From assembly GCF_902141845.1 (NCBI RefSeq), contig NZ_CABFPH010000025.1, forward strand, positions 1 to 62,167: DNA of 62,167 nucleotides, read 5' to 3'. Made by a program: the position numbers and the translations under genes. The notes under the pieces are model-generated. The model was given only the letters and a program-made list of their open reading frames with translations. It was not told the DNA's origin and did not search any database. The stretch is from Methylobacterium symbioticum. GTDB taxonomy: Bacteria; Pseudomonadota; Alphaproteobacteria; Rhizobiales; Beijerinckiaceae. Below are positions 1 through 8,272 of this stretch, in pieces; position 1 is the stretch's first letter; each line of letters starts with the position of its first letter.

Positions 1-114
1 CGTCATCGAAGGCCACATTGTGAGGCCTGACACACGTCCGATCGAAGACCCCGCCGAAATCTCAAAGATCATGCTTGCCAAACAGGGGGCATCCACACAT
101 GTCCCGGGCGTCCC

Positions 115-234
115 TCGTCCATCCGCGTCAGCCTGCTCGCCGTATTCCCGGCCATCCCGTATTGCCTGGACCTGATCGGGGCAGCGCGTATCGAGACGGA
201 TCCGGCCGTGGTGCAGGCGTTCCGGCCGACTTAA
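115..234 (+). pseudogene. MogA C-terminal remnant (molybdopterin adenylyltransferase)
   Basis: The last 40 codons before a TAA read as a MogA-like C-terminus: an F-x-A-I-P-Y-C-hydrophobic-D-L-I segment followed by I-E-T-D-P-A-V-V-Q-A-F-R-P. MogA activates molybdopterin for molybdenum insertion. Nothing upstream in this frame belongs to MogA, and a stop lies at 28-30. A different frame is open from the left edge to a stop at 173-175, but its product is not recognisable. The remnant is therefore a 3' stump left by recombination. The family call rests on memory of the MogA C-terminus. Confidence 0.45.
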
Positions 235-278
235 CCCGCCGGAGACCGCCCGGTCTGCCACGGTTCTCCCCTCTCCTT

Positions 279-544
279 GCGATGGCGGCATCGATGGCGC
301 AGAGGGCATTGAGGGACTGCCCACCGAGCAAGGCCCGGTGGCCTGTCGCGACGCGTGAGAACGGGTACGCGTACCGGATGACCGCCGTCGCGGGCTCCAG
401 GCCGATCAGGTCCCGCCGCCGCAAGCGTCCCAGGCGGGCTCGCGCATGATCCTCGGCGACGCCCACCGTGGCGGCGATGGCGCCAGGGTGGACGTCCCCG
501 TGCCGCGTAGAGGCGGCGGACGGCGCGCCAGAGCCGATCCTCAT
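279..544 (-). pseudogene. truncated MerB-like (alkylmercury lyase family) fragment
   Basis: The reading frame starting at 544 contains about 70 residues that look like the winged-helix N-terminus and substrate-domain entry of organomercurial-lyase proteins. A helical DNA-binding-like stretch is followed by A-Y-P-F-S, T-G-H-R and L-C-A-I-D-A. After C-A-I-D the sequence loses similarity and runs into Arg/Pro-rich nonsense overlapping the MogA remnant. The catalytic C-terminal part is absent, so organomercurial cleavage is not expected. Its place just downstream of merA supports a mer-locus origin. Confidence 0.45.
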
Positions 545-741
545 CGGCCTCCAGCGGACGCGCTTACGCCTCGATCAAGCTGGACCGCGCAGCCGTCGCC
601 GGGCGAGCGCGGCCCGCGCGCCAGGCGAGACAGCGGCCGACCATTCCGGGCGGAGCACGCCCGGCCTGATCTCGACGGCAGAACGCTGCGGTCTCGCCTG
701 CAGGTCGGAAGACATCCCCCTGCGGATCCTGGGCATCCCGG

Positions 742-2181
742 TTAACCGGCGCAGCAGGACAATTTCCTGACGTCCCTGTCGAAGGTCTGGGCCGCGAGCT
801 TGAGACCCTCGACGGTGGTCAGGTATGGGAAGATCGTCTCCGCGAGCGCGTCGATGGTCAGCCCGCCGCGGATGGCCATCGCCGCCGTCTGGATGCTGTC
901 CGCGCCCTCGGGGGCCAGGATATGCGCTCCCAACAGCTGCCGGGTCGCGCGATCCGCCACGAGCTTGATCAGCCCGCGCGTGTCGCGCGCCGCGAGCGCG
1001 CGGGGCACGTTGTCGAGCGTGAGCACCGAGGTGCGCACGTCGTACCCGGCCGCCCGGGCCTGCACCTCGGTGAGGCCGACGCTTCCGACCTGAGGGTCGG
1101 TGAACACCACGGCCGGCATCGCCCTGTTGTCGTAGCGCAGGCTGTCGCCGTTGAGGGCGTTCTTGGCGGCCAGTTTCGCGCCGTAGGCCGCCATGTAGAC
1201 GAACTGGTCCTTCCCGGTGACGTCGCCGGCAGCGTAGATGCCCGGCTTCGAGGTGCGCATGCGGTCGTCGACCACGATGGCGCCCGTCGGCGTCTGGGCG
1301 ACACCCGCGTCGGCGAGACCGAGGTCCTCGGTATTCGCGGTGCGCCCGGTCGCCGCCAGGATCCGCTCGGCCGTGACGGTCTCCCGGCGGCCGTCCCGCC
1401 AGAACGTAAGGCTCACGCCACCCTCCGTCCTGTCCACGGCCTCGTAGGACAGGCCGCCCAGAACGGCGATGCCTTCGCCGGCCAGATAGCCGGCGAGGGC
1501 CTCCCCGATCTCCGGCTCCGCCGCGGGCAGGAGCCGGCTGCGGCAGACGAGCGTCACGGCGACCCCGACCCGCGCGAAGGTCTGCGCAAGCTCCGCGCCG
1601 ATGTAGCCGCCGCCGAGGACGATCATCGAGCGCGGAAGTTCGGTGAGGGCAAGCGCCGCGGTGCTGTCGAGGGGCGAGGCGTCGGCAAGGCCGGGAATGT
1701 TCGGCATGGCCGGGCGCGTGCCCGTGGCGATGAGGATGCGATTCGCCGCGAAATGCCGGCCCCCTGCCTCGACCCCGCCGGCGACGAGGCGCGCGCGACC
1801 CTCGTGGTAGGACACGTTGTTGTAGGCCGGCAGGAGGTCCGCGTACTTCGCCTGGCGCAGGCCCTGCACCAGGGCGTCCTTCTGGGCGACCTGGGCGCGC
1901 CAGTCGGTCACCCGAGCCTGGGCCTGGATGCCCGCGAACCGGCCGCCCGCGGTGTTGGCATGGTGCACGGTCTCCGCGGCCCGGATCAGGGCCTTCGAGG
2001 GGACGCAGCCCACGTTCACGCAGCTGCCGCCCAACGTGCCGTGCCCGATGAGGGCGACCTGTGCGCCCTGCTCGGCGGCCGTGATCGCGGCCGAGAACCC
2101 GGCCGAACCGGCGCCGACGACGACGAGGTCGTAGGGGCCGCTGCCGTTGTTCCCGCGCGGGGTGCTGCAGCAATCGCTCAT
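742..2181 (-). CDS. merA: mercuric reductase MerA
   Basis: This cytosolic FAD- and NADPH-dependent flavoprotein reduces Hg(II) to volatile Hg(0). The 479-residue product begins M-S-D-C-C and has the FAD-binding G-A-G-S-A-G motif near residue 23. The redox-active pair is C54/C59 in G-G-S-C-V-N-V-G-C-V-P-S-K, and the mercury-binding C-terminal pair is C476/C477 in K-L-S-C-C-A-G. The N-terminal HMA domain of long MerA proteins is missing, as in many compact MerAs. The ATG at 2181 was chosen over an in-frame start at 2220 because residue 1 is then the conserved M-S-D. It is the last gene of the merT-merP-merA order, about 270 bp after merP, and no other gene is evident in that gap. Confidence 0.95.
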   Translation of the reverse strand: MSDCCSTPRGNNGSGPYDLVVVGAGSAGFSAAITAAEQGAQVALIGHGTLGGSCVNVGCVPSKALIRAAETVHHANTAGGRFAGIQAQARVTDWRAQVAQKDALVQGLRQAKYADLLPAYNNVSYHEGRARLVAGGVEAGGRHFAANRILIATGTRPAMPNIPGLADASPLDSTAALALTELPRSMIVLGGGYIGAELAQTFARVGVAVTLVCRSRLLPAAEPEIGEALAGYLAGEGIAVLGGLSYEAVDRTEGGVSLTFWRDGRRETVTAERILAATGRTANTEDLGLADAGVAQTPTGAIVVDDRMRTSKPGIYAAGDVTGKDQFVYMAAYGAKLAAKNALNGDSLRYDNRAMPAVVFTDPQVGSVGLTEVQARAAGYDVRTSVLTLDNVPRALAARDTRGLIKLVADRATRQLLGAHILAPEGADSIQTAAMAIRGGLTIDALAETIFPYLTTVEGLKLAAQTFDRDVRKLSCCAG

Positions 2182-2450
2182 GATCTCAGCTTCCGTGTGT
2201 GTTCGTCCGCGCCGCGGCACTCGGATGCCGCCGGACGCGTGGAGGTGTTGAACCGATCGGGCTTGATCCCGGCTGAGCTGCCCAGGACGAGGATTGGCGG
2301 GACCGGGACACCGTCGGCCCCGGTGGCCCCGGCCGCGAGACCGCCCGATCCTGGGACGGCCACCGGGATGGGCGTCGCGCGCCAGGGCGCGGCCGGGCAG
2401 GCGCCGGCTCGAAGGAGATGGCGGTCGCCAGAATGATGTCCCGGGCCTCG

Positions 2451-2789
2451 TCAGCGCGCCTGAGCGGGGCTGCCGGTGATGTCGGCGGCCGCGTTCCTCA
2501 CCTCCTTCACGGAGGACGGGTACCCGGCGTTGGTGGCCGCCCCGGACAGGGCCTCGGCCGTGACCTTGTCGTCGTCGAAGGTCACGGTGGCCGTGGCCGT
2601 GCCGCCACGTTCGACGACCGTGACCTGGGTCACCCCGTCGAGGCGCGACAACGTCTTCTTGACGATGGGCGCGCAGGTGACGCAGCTCACGTTCTGGACG
2701 TCGAGAATGGCCGTGCGCGGGGCGGCGAAGGCGCCACCGGCCGGCGCCAGGACCGATCCGGCGATGAGGGCGCGAAGCAAGATCTTCAT
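2451..2789 (-). CDS. merP: periplasmic mercury-binding protein MerP
   Basis: The 112-residue protein has a signal peptide (K-I-L-L-R then a hydrophobic core ending A-F-A-A) and one HMA fold. Its metal pair is C36 and C39 in V-S-C-V-T-C-A. MerP binds Hg(II) in the periplasm and hands it to MerT. The start at 2789 places the signal peptide correctly and follows merT by 29 bp. The C-terminal tail of about 20 residues after the HMA domain is longer than in Tn21 MerP and has no recognised role. Confidence 0.9.
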   Translation of the reverse strand: MKILLRALIAGSVLAPAGGAFAAPRTAILDVQNVSCVTCAPIVKKTLSRLDGVTQVTVVERGGTATATVTFDDDKVTAEALSGAATNAGYPSSVKEVRNAAADITGSPAQAR

Positions 2790-2818
2790 AGTGATCTCCT
2801 GGGTAAGGACGGTGAGGG

Positions 2819-3223
2819 TCAGACGAACAGGGGGGCGGTGTAGGGGAAGGTCACGGCCGCCAGGACGAGTGCGGCGGCAATCCACAGCCCGATCCTGGCG
2901 AGACGGCCCGAGCCGGGCCGCGCGCACGCGCCGGCATCCGCGCAGGCCGCCGGCCGGCGGTAGGCCCGCCAGAACCCGAAGCCAAGGAACGCCACCGCCG
3001 CGGCGATGAAGACGGGCTGGTAGCGCGCGAGCGCGGTCAGGTTGCCGATCCAGGCCCCGCTGACGCCGAGGCTGAAGAGTGCGAGGGGCAGGATGCAGCA
3101 GGAGGAGGCTCCGAGCGCGGCGAGGATGCCGCCGACGGCAGCGATCCTCTGCCCGTCCCCTTCGGCCTCGCTGCGCGGTGCGACCGTGCTCTCGCATGGA
3201 GCCGTGCCAACCAACTTGTCCAT
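2819..3223 (-). CDS. merT: mercury transporter MerT
   Basis: MerT is an inner-membrane protein that imports Hg(II) for reduction by MerA. The 134-residue sequence shows three membrane segments. The vicinal pair C42/C43 (S-S-C-C-I-L-P) lies in the first segment. The cytosolic-loop pair C94 and C100 is six residues apart, as in classical MerT. The ATG at 3223 is preceded by an AGGATCC Shine-Dalgarno-like element and lies just downstream of a MerR-type promoter. The same frame stays open upstream into the HisI gene, so a HisI-MerT fusion is possible on transcripts from further upstream. Confidence 0.92.
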   Translation of the reverse strand: MDKLVGTAPCESTVAPRSEAEGDGQRIAAVGGILAALGASSCCILPLALFSLGVSGAWIGNLTALARYQPVFIAAAVAFLGFGFWRAYRRPAACADAGACARPGSGRLARIGLWIAAALVLAAVTFPYTAPLFV

Positions 3224-3742
3224 GTGGGATCCTTTCGATGTCCGGATTGTGCAACCTGTAGCGACTACAGGTGCAAGCGCTGATTTGGGCCGTTCACGTG
3301 TTCCTCGCTCCGGCCTCGGGACGGCTCTGCGGGCTGCCCCGGTGGGATCGGGTCCAGGATGAGGGATCGGCCCGTCCGGCCCGGTCACCACGCGACGGTA
3401 GAAGCAGCTGGAGCGGCCGGTGTGACAGGACCCTGCTCGACCGGCCAGGCGAACCCTCAGCCAGATCGCGTCCTGGCCGCAGTCCACCCGGATCTCCTGG
3501 ACGTGTTGGACCTGCCCGCTCGTCGCGCCCCTGTGCCAGAGGCGCTGCCGGGACCGGCTCCAGAACCACGCCTCACCGGTCTCGATGCTCCTGTGGAGCG
3601 CGGCGGCCTTCATCCAGGCCAGCATCAGGACGGCGCCGGAGCCCGCGTCGGTGGCAACGGCCGGAAGCAGCCCGGCGCCGCCGAAGCGTGGCAATAGCGC
3701 GGCGCATTCCTCGCGGGCGATGGTCTCGCCAGAGTGGAACAT
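3224..3742 (-). CDS. hisI: phosphoribosyl-AMP cyclohydrolase (HisI), no stop before merT
   Basis: HisI opens the adenine ring of phosphoribosyl-AMP in histidine synthesis and uses zinc and magnesium. Residues 1-125 carry the family signature: W-F-W-S-R-S-R-Q-R-L-W-H-R-G, then the metal site V-D-C-G-Q-D and G-S-C-H-T-G-R-S-S-C-F-Y. The middle Asp of the usual D-C-D-x-D is Gly here, which may weaken the magnesium site. No stop codon follows. The frame runs through about 48 unstructured residues and the mer promoter straight into merT, giving a potential 307-residue fusion ending at 2819. The ATG at 3742 follows the propeller gene by about 85 bp, so the two look co-transcribed. It is probably a metal-linked paralog rather than the housekeeping copy. 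Confidence 0.75.
3251..3276 (-). promoter_or_regulatory. MerR-type promoter/operator of merTPA
   Basis: A perfect 7-bp inverted repeat with 5-bp centre (ACCTGTA-GCGAC-TACAGGT, 3254-3272) lies between a leftward -35 TTGCAC (3271-3276) and a -10-like CACAAT. The spacing is 19 bp, the over-long spacing typical of MerR-family promoters, where metal-bound activator untwists the DNA. It drives merT, 28 bp downstream. Seventeen bases of it recur identically upstream of the streptogramin-lyase-like gene, so the same MerR should control both. Confidence 0.8.
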
Positions 3743-3827
3743 GCGTCGCCCTCGGTCTTGCCCGTGCCGGGTCGCCGCCGGCGGACCTGCGGCCCCGTCC
3801 ACGACCCGGCGAAGACCCGAGAGTCGC

Positions 3828-4913
3828 TCACCGGTTGCCGCCCTCGGGCCGGTGACGCCCGATCCCGTTCGAGCGGGCGAGGGCGAACCAGACGGCGCCG
3901 TCCGGATCGACTGCGATCCCGTTCGGTGCCTTGAGGCCGCCCAGACCGATCTCGCTGAGCCGTCCGCCCGGGGACAGACGGCTGAGCCGTCCGCCACAAT
4001 GCTGCGTCACCCACAGCGCGTCGCTGCTGGCCGCGATGCCGCAGGGAGACCTCGTGCCCGTACAACGGGCAGGGTGGCCGTCCTCGGAAACGGAACCAGG
4101 CGCGCACGATGCGAGCGTAAACTCGGTCACGCTGCCGTCTGTCGTGATCCGACCGATGGCATCCGCCGCAGCCTCGGTGAACCACAGGGCGCCGTCCGGA
4201 CCGGAAACGATATTTTGCGGGGCGCTATCTGGGGTCGGCAGCGGGAACTCCGCAACCTGGCCGGCCGGTGTGATCCGGCCGACCGTGTTGCTGTTGAAGC
4301 CCGTGAACCAGAGATTGCCGTCGGGCCCGAGCGTGATGCCGTAAGGCGTCAGGGTCTTGGCGAGGCTGAACTCGCTCATCCTCCCCTCGGCCGTGATGCG
4401 GCCGATCCGGTTCGTGCCCGACAGCGTGAACCACAGGGCACCGTCGGGCCCCGTCGTGAGGCCGAACGGGTAGCTCTCGGGCGTCGGGACCGGATATTCC
4501 GTGATCACGCCCGCAGGCGTGATGCGCCCGATCTTGTTGCCGCGGTTCTGCGTGAACCACAGGGCGCCGTCCGGACCGGCCACGATCGCCTGTGGGCGGC
4601 TGTCTTGGGTCGGGATGGGGTATTCGGTCAGTTCGCCGTCGGGAGCGAGCCGCCCGATCCTGTTGCCCTGCTTCTCCGTGAACCAGATGGTGCCACCGGG
4701 TCCGACGGCCACGCTTTCCGGGTAGCTGTCGGGGATCGGGAGCGCGAAGAGCCCCACGTCGCCGGCGTGCGCCGGGCCGGTCAGGGCCAGGACGACCGGA
4801 AGGCTCCCGAGGCGCAGCGGCCGGAGGCGGAAGCGCGAGATTTCGTCGATCACACTCCGGGCATGCCTGCGCAAGGCCTGGGGGACGCGGGCAATCAAGG
4901 AGAATTTCAACAC
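3828..4913 (-). CDS. streptogramin-lyase-like (Vgb-type) beta-propeller, exported
   Basis: The 361-residue product has an N-terminal hydrophobic export signal ending near G-P-A-H-A-G. It is followed by repeats of about 42 residues carrying G-P-D-G-x-L/I-W-F-T and N-x-I-G-R-I. These are the blades of the virginiamycin B lyase/SMP-30-like propeller. Vgb linearises streptogramin B antibiotics, but most exported relatives have unknown substrates. The GTG start at 4913 is supported by a GGGAGG element and by the signal peptide. A MerR-type promoter lies immediately upstream, so expression is probably metal-induced with hisI. A role in mercury handling is unproven. Confidence 0.75.
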   Translation of the reverse strand: MLKFSLIARVPQALRRHARSVIDEISRFRLRPLRLGSLPVVLALTGPAHAGDVGLFALPIPDSYPESVAVGPGGTIWFTEKQGNRIGRLAPDGELTEYPIPTQDSRPQAIVAGPDGALWFTQNRGNKIGRITPAGVITEYPVPTPESYPFGLTTGPDGALWFTLSGTNRIGRITAEGRMSEFSLAKTLTPYGITLGPDGNLWFTGFNSNTVGRITPAGQVAEFPLPTPDSAPQNIVSGPDGALWFTEAAADAIGRITTDGSVTEFTLASCAPGSVSEDGHPARCTGTRSPCGIAASSDALWVTQHCGGRLSRLSPGGRLSEIGLGGLKAPNGIAVDPDGAVWFALARSNGIGRHRPEGGNR

Positions 4914-4935
4914 GGCTTTCCCTCCCACCTTGGAG

Positions 4936-4966
4936 GGGCTAGCATCTGTAGCGACTACAGGTTCAA
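4936..4966 (-). promoter_or_regulatory. second MerR-type promoter/operator, merR-vgb intergenic
   Basis: The dyad CTGTAGCGACTACAGGT at 4946-4962 is identical over 17 bases to the merT operator. Reading leftward, TTGAAC (4961-4966) is followed 19 bp later by TAGCCC (4936-4941). This again is the stretched MerR-class arrangement and points at the propeller-hisI genes. The divergent merR starts 14 bp to the right, so binding here should also autoregulate merR. Confidence 0.75.
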
Positions 4967-4976
4967 GGAGATTTGC

Positions 4977-5411
4977 ATGGGCATCGTTCCTGCGTCGCGC
5001 GGACGCGCTGCCCTGACCATCGGGGCGCTTTCTGAGGGAACCGGCGTCAACATCGAGACGATCCGGTATTACGAGAAGGTCAAGCTCCTGCCGGCACCGC
5101 CCCGGACGGCCGGGAACCAGCGGATCTACGATCGAGCTCACCGGCAGAGGTTGACCTTCATCCGCCGGGCCCGCGAGCTCGGGTTCAGCGTCGAGGACAT
5201 CCGGGCGCTGCTGACGCTCGTCGACCGCCACGCGGTCACCTGCGGGGAAGTCCAGGGCGTCGCCGACCGCCAACTGATCGCGGTGCGGGCGAAGATCGCC
5301 GACCTCCGGCGGATGGAGCGCGTCCTGAAGGACATGACCGCGGCCTGTATCGGCGGCCTCGTACCCGACTGTCCGATCATGGAGACGCTGTTCCAGGACG
5401 AGGACTCGTGA
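4977..5411 (+). CDS. merR: MerR-family metal-responsive regulator of the mer locus
   Basis: The 144-residue protein has the N-terminal winged helix (T-I-G-A-L-S-E-x-T-G-V with I-E-T-I-R-Y-Y-E), a dimerisation helix, and the metal-loop cysteines C89, C124 and C132. Hg-type MerR uses three equivalent Cys with an eight-residue gap between the last two. Here the gap is seven, as in CueR, yet the first Cys is retained as in MerR/ZntR. Context (divergent mer genes and two matching operators) argues for mercury. An AAGGAG element precedes the ATG. Confidence 0.85.
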   Translation: MGIVPASRGRAALTIGALSEGTGVNIETIRYYEKVKLLPAPPRTAGNQRIYDRAHRQRLTFIRRARELGFSVEDIRALLTLVDRHAVTCGEVQGVADRQLIAVRAKIADLRRMERVLKDMTAACIGGLVPDCPIMETLFQDEDS

Positions 5412-6143
5412 CGCCTGCATCCGCCGGCCGTATGCTTCGGGCACGCGGCCGGCGGCTTCCCGCCGCCTCAGGTGGCCGACGGCCTGCTCCACACGTGACC
5501 GCCAGCAGCGAGCGCGCTCAAACCGGCACCCTCCGAGGCCGGCCGATAGGTTCGCGGGCAGACGCCGCCGAGCCTGTTCGACAATCCAGACCGAACTTCG
5601 CATTCACCTCTGGCCGATACGGAACCGAAGAAACTTCCGGCCCGGCGGAAACCTGAAGCTGCTCCAGGTTTGTTGACCATCGTGCGTGCGGCCATCGGCC
5701 CATCTTCTGTCGCCGGTCGGGTCAGACGCGGGCTCGTCCGAGGCACCAAGCCGAGCCGGGGCCCGCTTGCGCCTGTCTGGCTGCCGACCTGTTCGGGGAG
5801 GTTCCATGCTGTCCGCTCGCGGCCCTTCGCGTGAGGTGGGCAATATCCCGGAACCGGCGCGAGCGCGGGAGTCGCCACCTTCCTCGCCTTCGCCGCGCTT
5901 GCCCTCGTCCGCTGTGGCTTGCCCATCCATCCATCTTCCGTCCGACGTGCCACTGGCCTCCGTGGCTCCGTACGAACCGGCGGCCGCAGGTGCCCTTGCA
6001 GCGCTCGGGCGGGTCGGCTTCGGCTGACACCTCCGACGGTGCTGCGCCACCTGCGCGCGCAATGCGGGCCGTCCCGGCAGGGCTCGCGACCGAAGAGGAG
6101 CTGCCGGTGAGCAGGACATCCCTCGCAAGTCTGGGTGAACGAG
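5412..6143 (+). other. no supported gene
   Basis: About 730 bp between merR and the flavoprotein gene. Open frames exist on both strands, but their products are Arg/Pro/Ser-rich with no recognisable family. They look like chance frames of GC-rich DNA. No clear hairpin, operator or repeat was noticed. Confidence 0.5.
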
Positions 6144-7502
6144 ATGGCTGGAAGCTACGACTTGATCATCATCGGCAGTGGCACGGCGGCCATGGTCGCG
6201 AGCAATCGGGCCTCGGCCGCCGGCCGTAAGGTCGCAGTGACCGACTTCCGGCCCTTCGGCGGCACCTGCGCCCTGCGCGGATGCGACCCCAAGAAGATGC
6301 TGGTGACCGGCGCCCAGGTGATGGACGACATCCGCCGCATGCGCACCCGCGGGGTGGTCGCGCCCGAGGCTCGGATGTCCTGGCCGGAGCTCATGGCGTT
6401 CAAGCGCACCTTCACGGCCCCGATCCCGGAGAAGCAGGCGAGGAACTACGCCGGGAAGGGCATCGACGCCTTTCACGGCCAAGCCCGCTTCGTGGGTCGG
6501 AACGCGGTCGCGATCGCGGGCGAGGGCGTTTGCGAGGCGCGGCACATCCTGATCGCGGCCGGAGCCCGCCCAGCGCCGCTCCCCTTTCCCGGCGCCGAGC
6601 ACCTCGTCACCAACGAGGAGTTCCTGGAGCTTGAGGAGCTCCCGCCTCGTATCATCCTGGTCGGGGGTGGCTACATCGCGGCCGAGTTCTCGCACATCGC
6701 GGCCCGGGCGGGCGCGAGCGTCGCGATCCTGCAGCGTGGCGAGCGCCTCCTGACCCAGTTCGACCCCGAGCTCGTCGGTTGGCTCATGGAGAGCTTCCAC
6801 GAGGCGGGGATCGACGTGCGGACGCGGCGCGCCGTCGTGCGGGTCGAGAAGGCGGGGCACGGGTACACGGTCCTGACGCGGTCCGAGACCGGCGCCGAGG
6901 AGGCGATGGAGGCCGACCTCGTGGTCCACGCCGCGGGCCGAATCCCGGATCTGGAGCCGCTGCAGCTCGATGCCGCCGGCGTCGCGCGGGACGAGCGCGG
7001 GCATCTCAGGCTCAACGCGTTCCTGCAGAGCCCATCGAACCCTGCCGTCTACGCCGCAGGCGACGCCGCCCGGACGGGGCCGCCCCTCACGCCGGTATCG
7101 AGCCACGACGCCAAGGTTGCCGTGCGGAACATGATCGAGGGCAATCAGTACCGGCCTGACTATCGCGGCGTCCCGAGCGTCGCCTTCACTATCCCCCCGA
7201 TCGCGAGCGTCGGGCTGAGCGAGGCAGAGGCGCGGCAGAGGAACTTGAGGTTCCGCCTGCGGAGCCAGAGGGTGTCCGGCTGGTACACGGCCCGGCGCGT
7301 CGCCGAGCCCACCTACGGCTTCAAGGTTCTGGTCGACGAGGACACCGACCGCGTGCTCGGTGCGCACTTGGTCGGCCCCCACGTCGATGAGGTCATCAAC
7401 ATCTTCGGCCTGGCGATCCGGCATGGTCTCACGGCCGAAGACCTGAAAACGACGATGTTCGCCTACCCAACCGGAGCATCCGACATCGGATACATGCTCT
7501 GA
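6144..7502 (+). CDS. FAD-dependent pyridine nucleotide-disulfide oxidoreductase (MerA/Lpd-like)
   Basis: The 452-residue protein is a class I flavoprotein. FAD binding is shown by I-I-G-S-G-T-A near residue 9, NAD(P)H binding by L-V-G-G-G-Y-I-A-A-E-F, and a second FAD contact by V-Y-A-A-G-D-A. The redox disulfide is C42/C47 in G-G-T-C-A-L-R-G-C-D-P-K-K. The C-terminal H-x-x-x-x-E catalytic pair of glutathione or lipoamide reductases is absent: the site reads F-A-Y-P-T-G-A-S-D. There is no MerA-type C-terminal Cys pair. It therefore reduces an unknown thiol or metal substrate. An in-frame GTG at 6135 is an alternative start; neither start has a good ribosome site. Confidence 0.8.
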   Translation: MAGSYDLIIIGSGTAAMVASNRASAAGRKVAVTDFRPFGGTCALRGCDPKKMLVTGAQVMDDIRRMRTRGVVAPEARMSWPELMAFKRTFTAPIPEKQARNYAGKGIDAFHGQARFVGRNAVAIAGEGVCEARHILIAAGARPAPLPFPGAEHLVTNEEFLELEELPPRIILVGGGYIAAEFSHIAARAGASVAILQRGERLLTQFDPELVGWLMESFHEAGIDVRTRRAVVRVEKAGHGYTVLTRSETGAEEAMEADLVVHAAGRIPDLEPLQLDAAGVARDERGHLRLNAFLQSPSNPAVYAAGDAARTGPPLTPVSSHDAKVAVRNMIEGNQYRPDYRGVPSVAFTIPPIASVGLSEAEARQRNLRFRLRSQRVSGWYTARRVAEPTYGFKVLVDEDTDRVLGAHLVGPHVDEVINIFGLAIRHGLTAEDLKTTMFAYPTGASDIGYML

Positions 7503-8017
7503 ACGGCTGCGTTCTCGACGAGCAGGTGAAGGCAGGCGGCCTCGGAGAGCGGGGGCGTGGCTTGCACCCGGCTGCGCCGTCGCAGCCGGACGGAGTCCCG
7601 CGGCGCCGCCTTCGTGACAGGCACGTCCACGTCGCTGATCGTCGACGAGGCCGCGACACCCGCCCCTGGGGCTTCGCCTCGCCCGGCCGAGAGTCCCCGA
7701 CGCTCGCGCAGGTCCGCGGCTTGGCAAACCAGCGCGTGTACGGCGCAGCGGCAGCGAGGATGGCGGAGCCGCTCCAGCGCTTCCAGGGGCTCTGCACCGG
7801 GGCCCTCCTGCACGGTACGCTCCTGCTCCGCTTGCGCAGCGGGACTCGGTGCACCCGAGCGGCCCGCCGGCGCCGGTTGGGCCGTCCGCGGTCACCTCAA
7901 ACTGGGCTGGTGGGCCGTCCCGGCCTTAAGAGGTGTCGAATGCGGGGCACGGCTCCGCTCCGACGCGTTCCGCCTCAGAGACCCTGCCGCCCCGGGACGA
8001 GAACGGACCGTCGAGGC
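7503..8017. other. no supported gene
   Basis: About 515 bp between convergent transcription units. Frames here are Arg/Ala/Pro-rich with no family match. No strong terminator-like hairpin was identified. Confidence 0.5.
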
Positions 8018-8272
8018 TCAATGCGGCTGCCTCGATCGACTTCCATACGTCGGGGAAGCGCGTCCCGTGCCCTGCTCGTCCGCGAAGCCAAGGCATGCCT
8101 CGGCCACGCAGGCCGATGCCGACGACGGGTCGGCCGCGCCGGCGAGGGCCTCCAGGGCGCGCATGAGGTGCTCGGCCGCGTCGCGATGTCCCTCGCGGCG
8201 CGCCTGCCGGAATGCGGAGAGGATGACGGTGTCGAGGGTATCCTCCTCGAATTCGGGTGTTGGCGTGCTCAG
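8018..8272 (-). CDS. small hypothetical protein with CTG start, overlapping MFS gene end
   Basis: An 84-codon frame begins at a CTG that overlaps the MFS stop as CTGA. A GGAGG element lies about 8 bp upstream inside the MFS coding end, the usual arrangement for translational coupling. The product begins with S-T-P-T-P-E-F-E-E-D and has an amphipathic helical middle (A-F-R-Q-A-R-R-E-G then A-A-E-H-L-M-R-A-L-E-A-L). This acidic/helical composition is unlike the Arg-rich noise of unused frames. No ATG, GTG or TTG fits the same position. Either CTG is used or the start codon is mutated. Function unknown. Confidence 0.4.
   Translation of the reverse strand: MSTPTPEFEEDTLDTVILSAFRQARREGHRDAAEHLMRALEALAGAADPSSASACVAEACLGFADEQGTGRASPTYGSRSRQPH

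Noticed and set aside
5604..7895. Leftward frame of about 760 codons across the flavoprotein gene
   Set aside because: Shadow of the flavoprotein gene extended into empty flanks; no family features.
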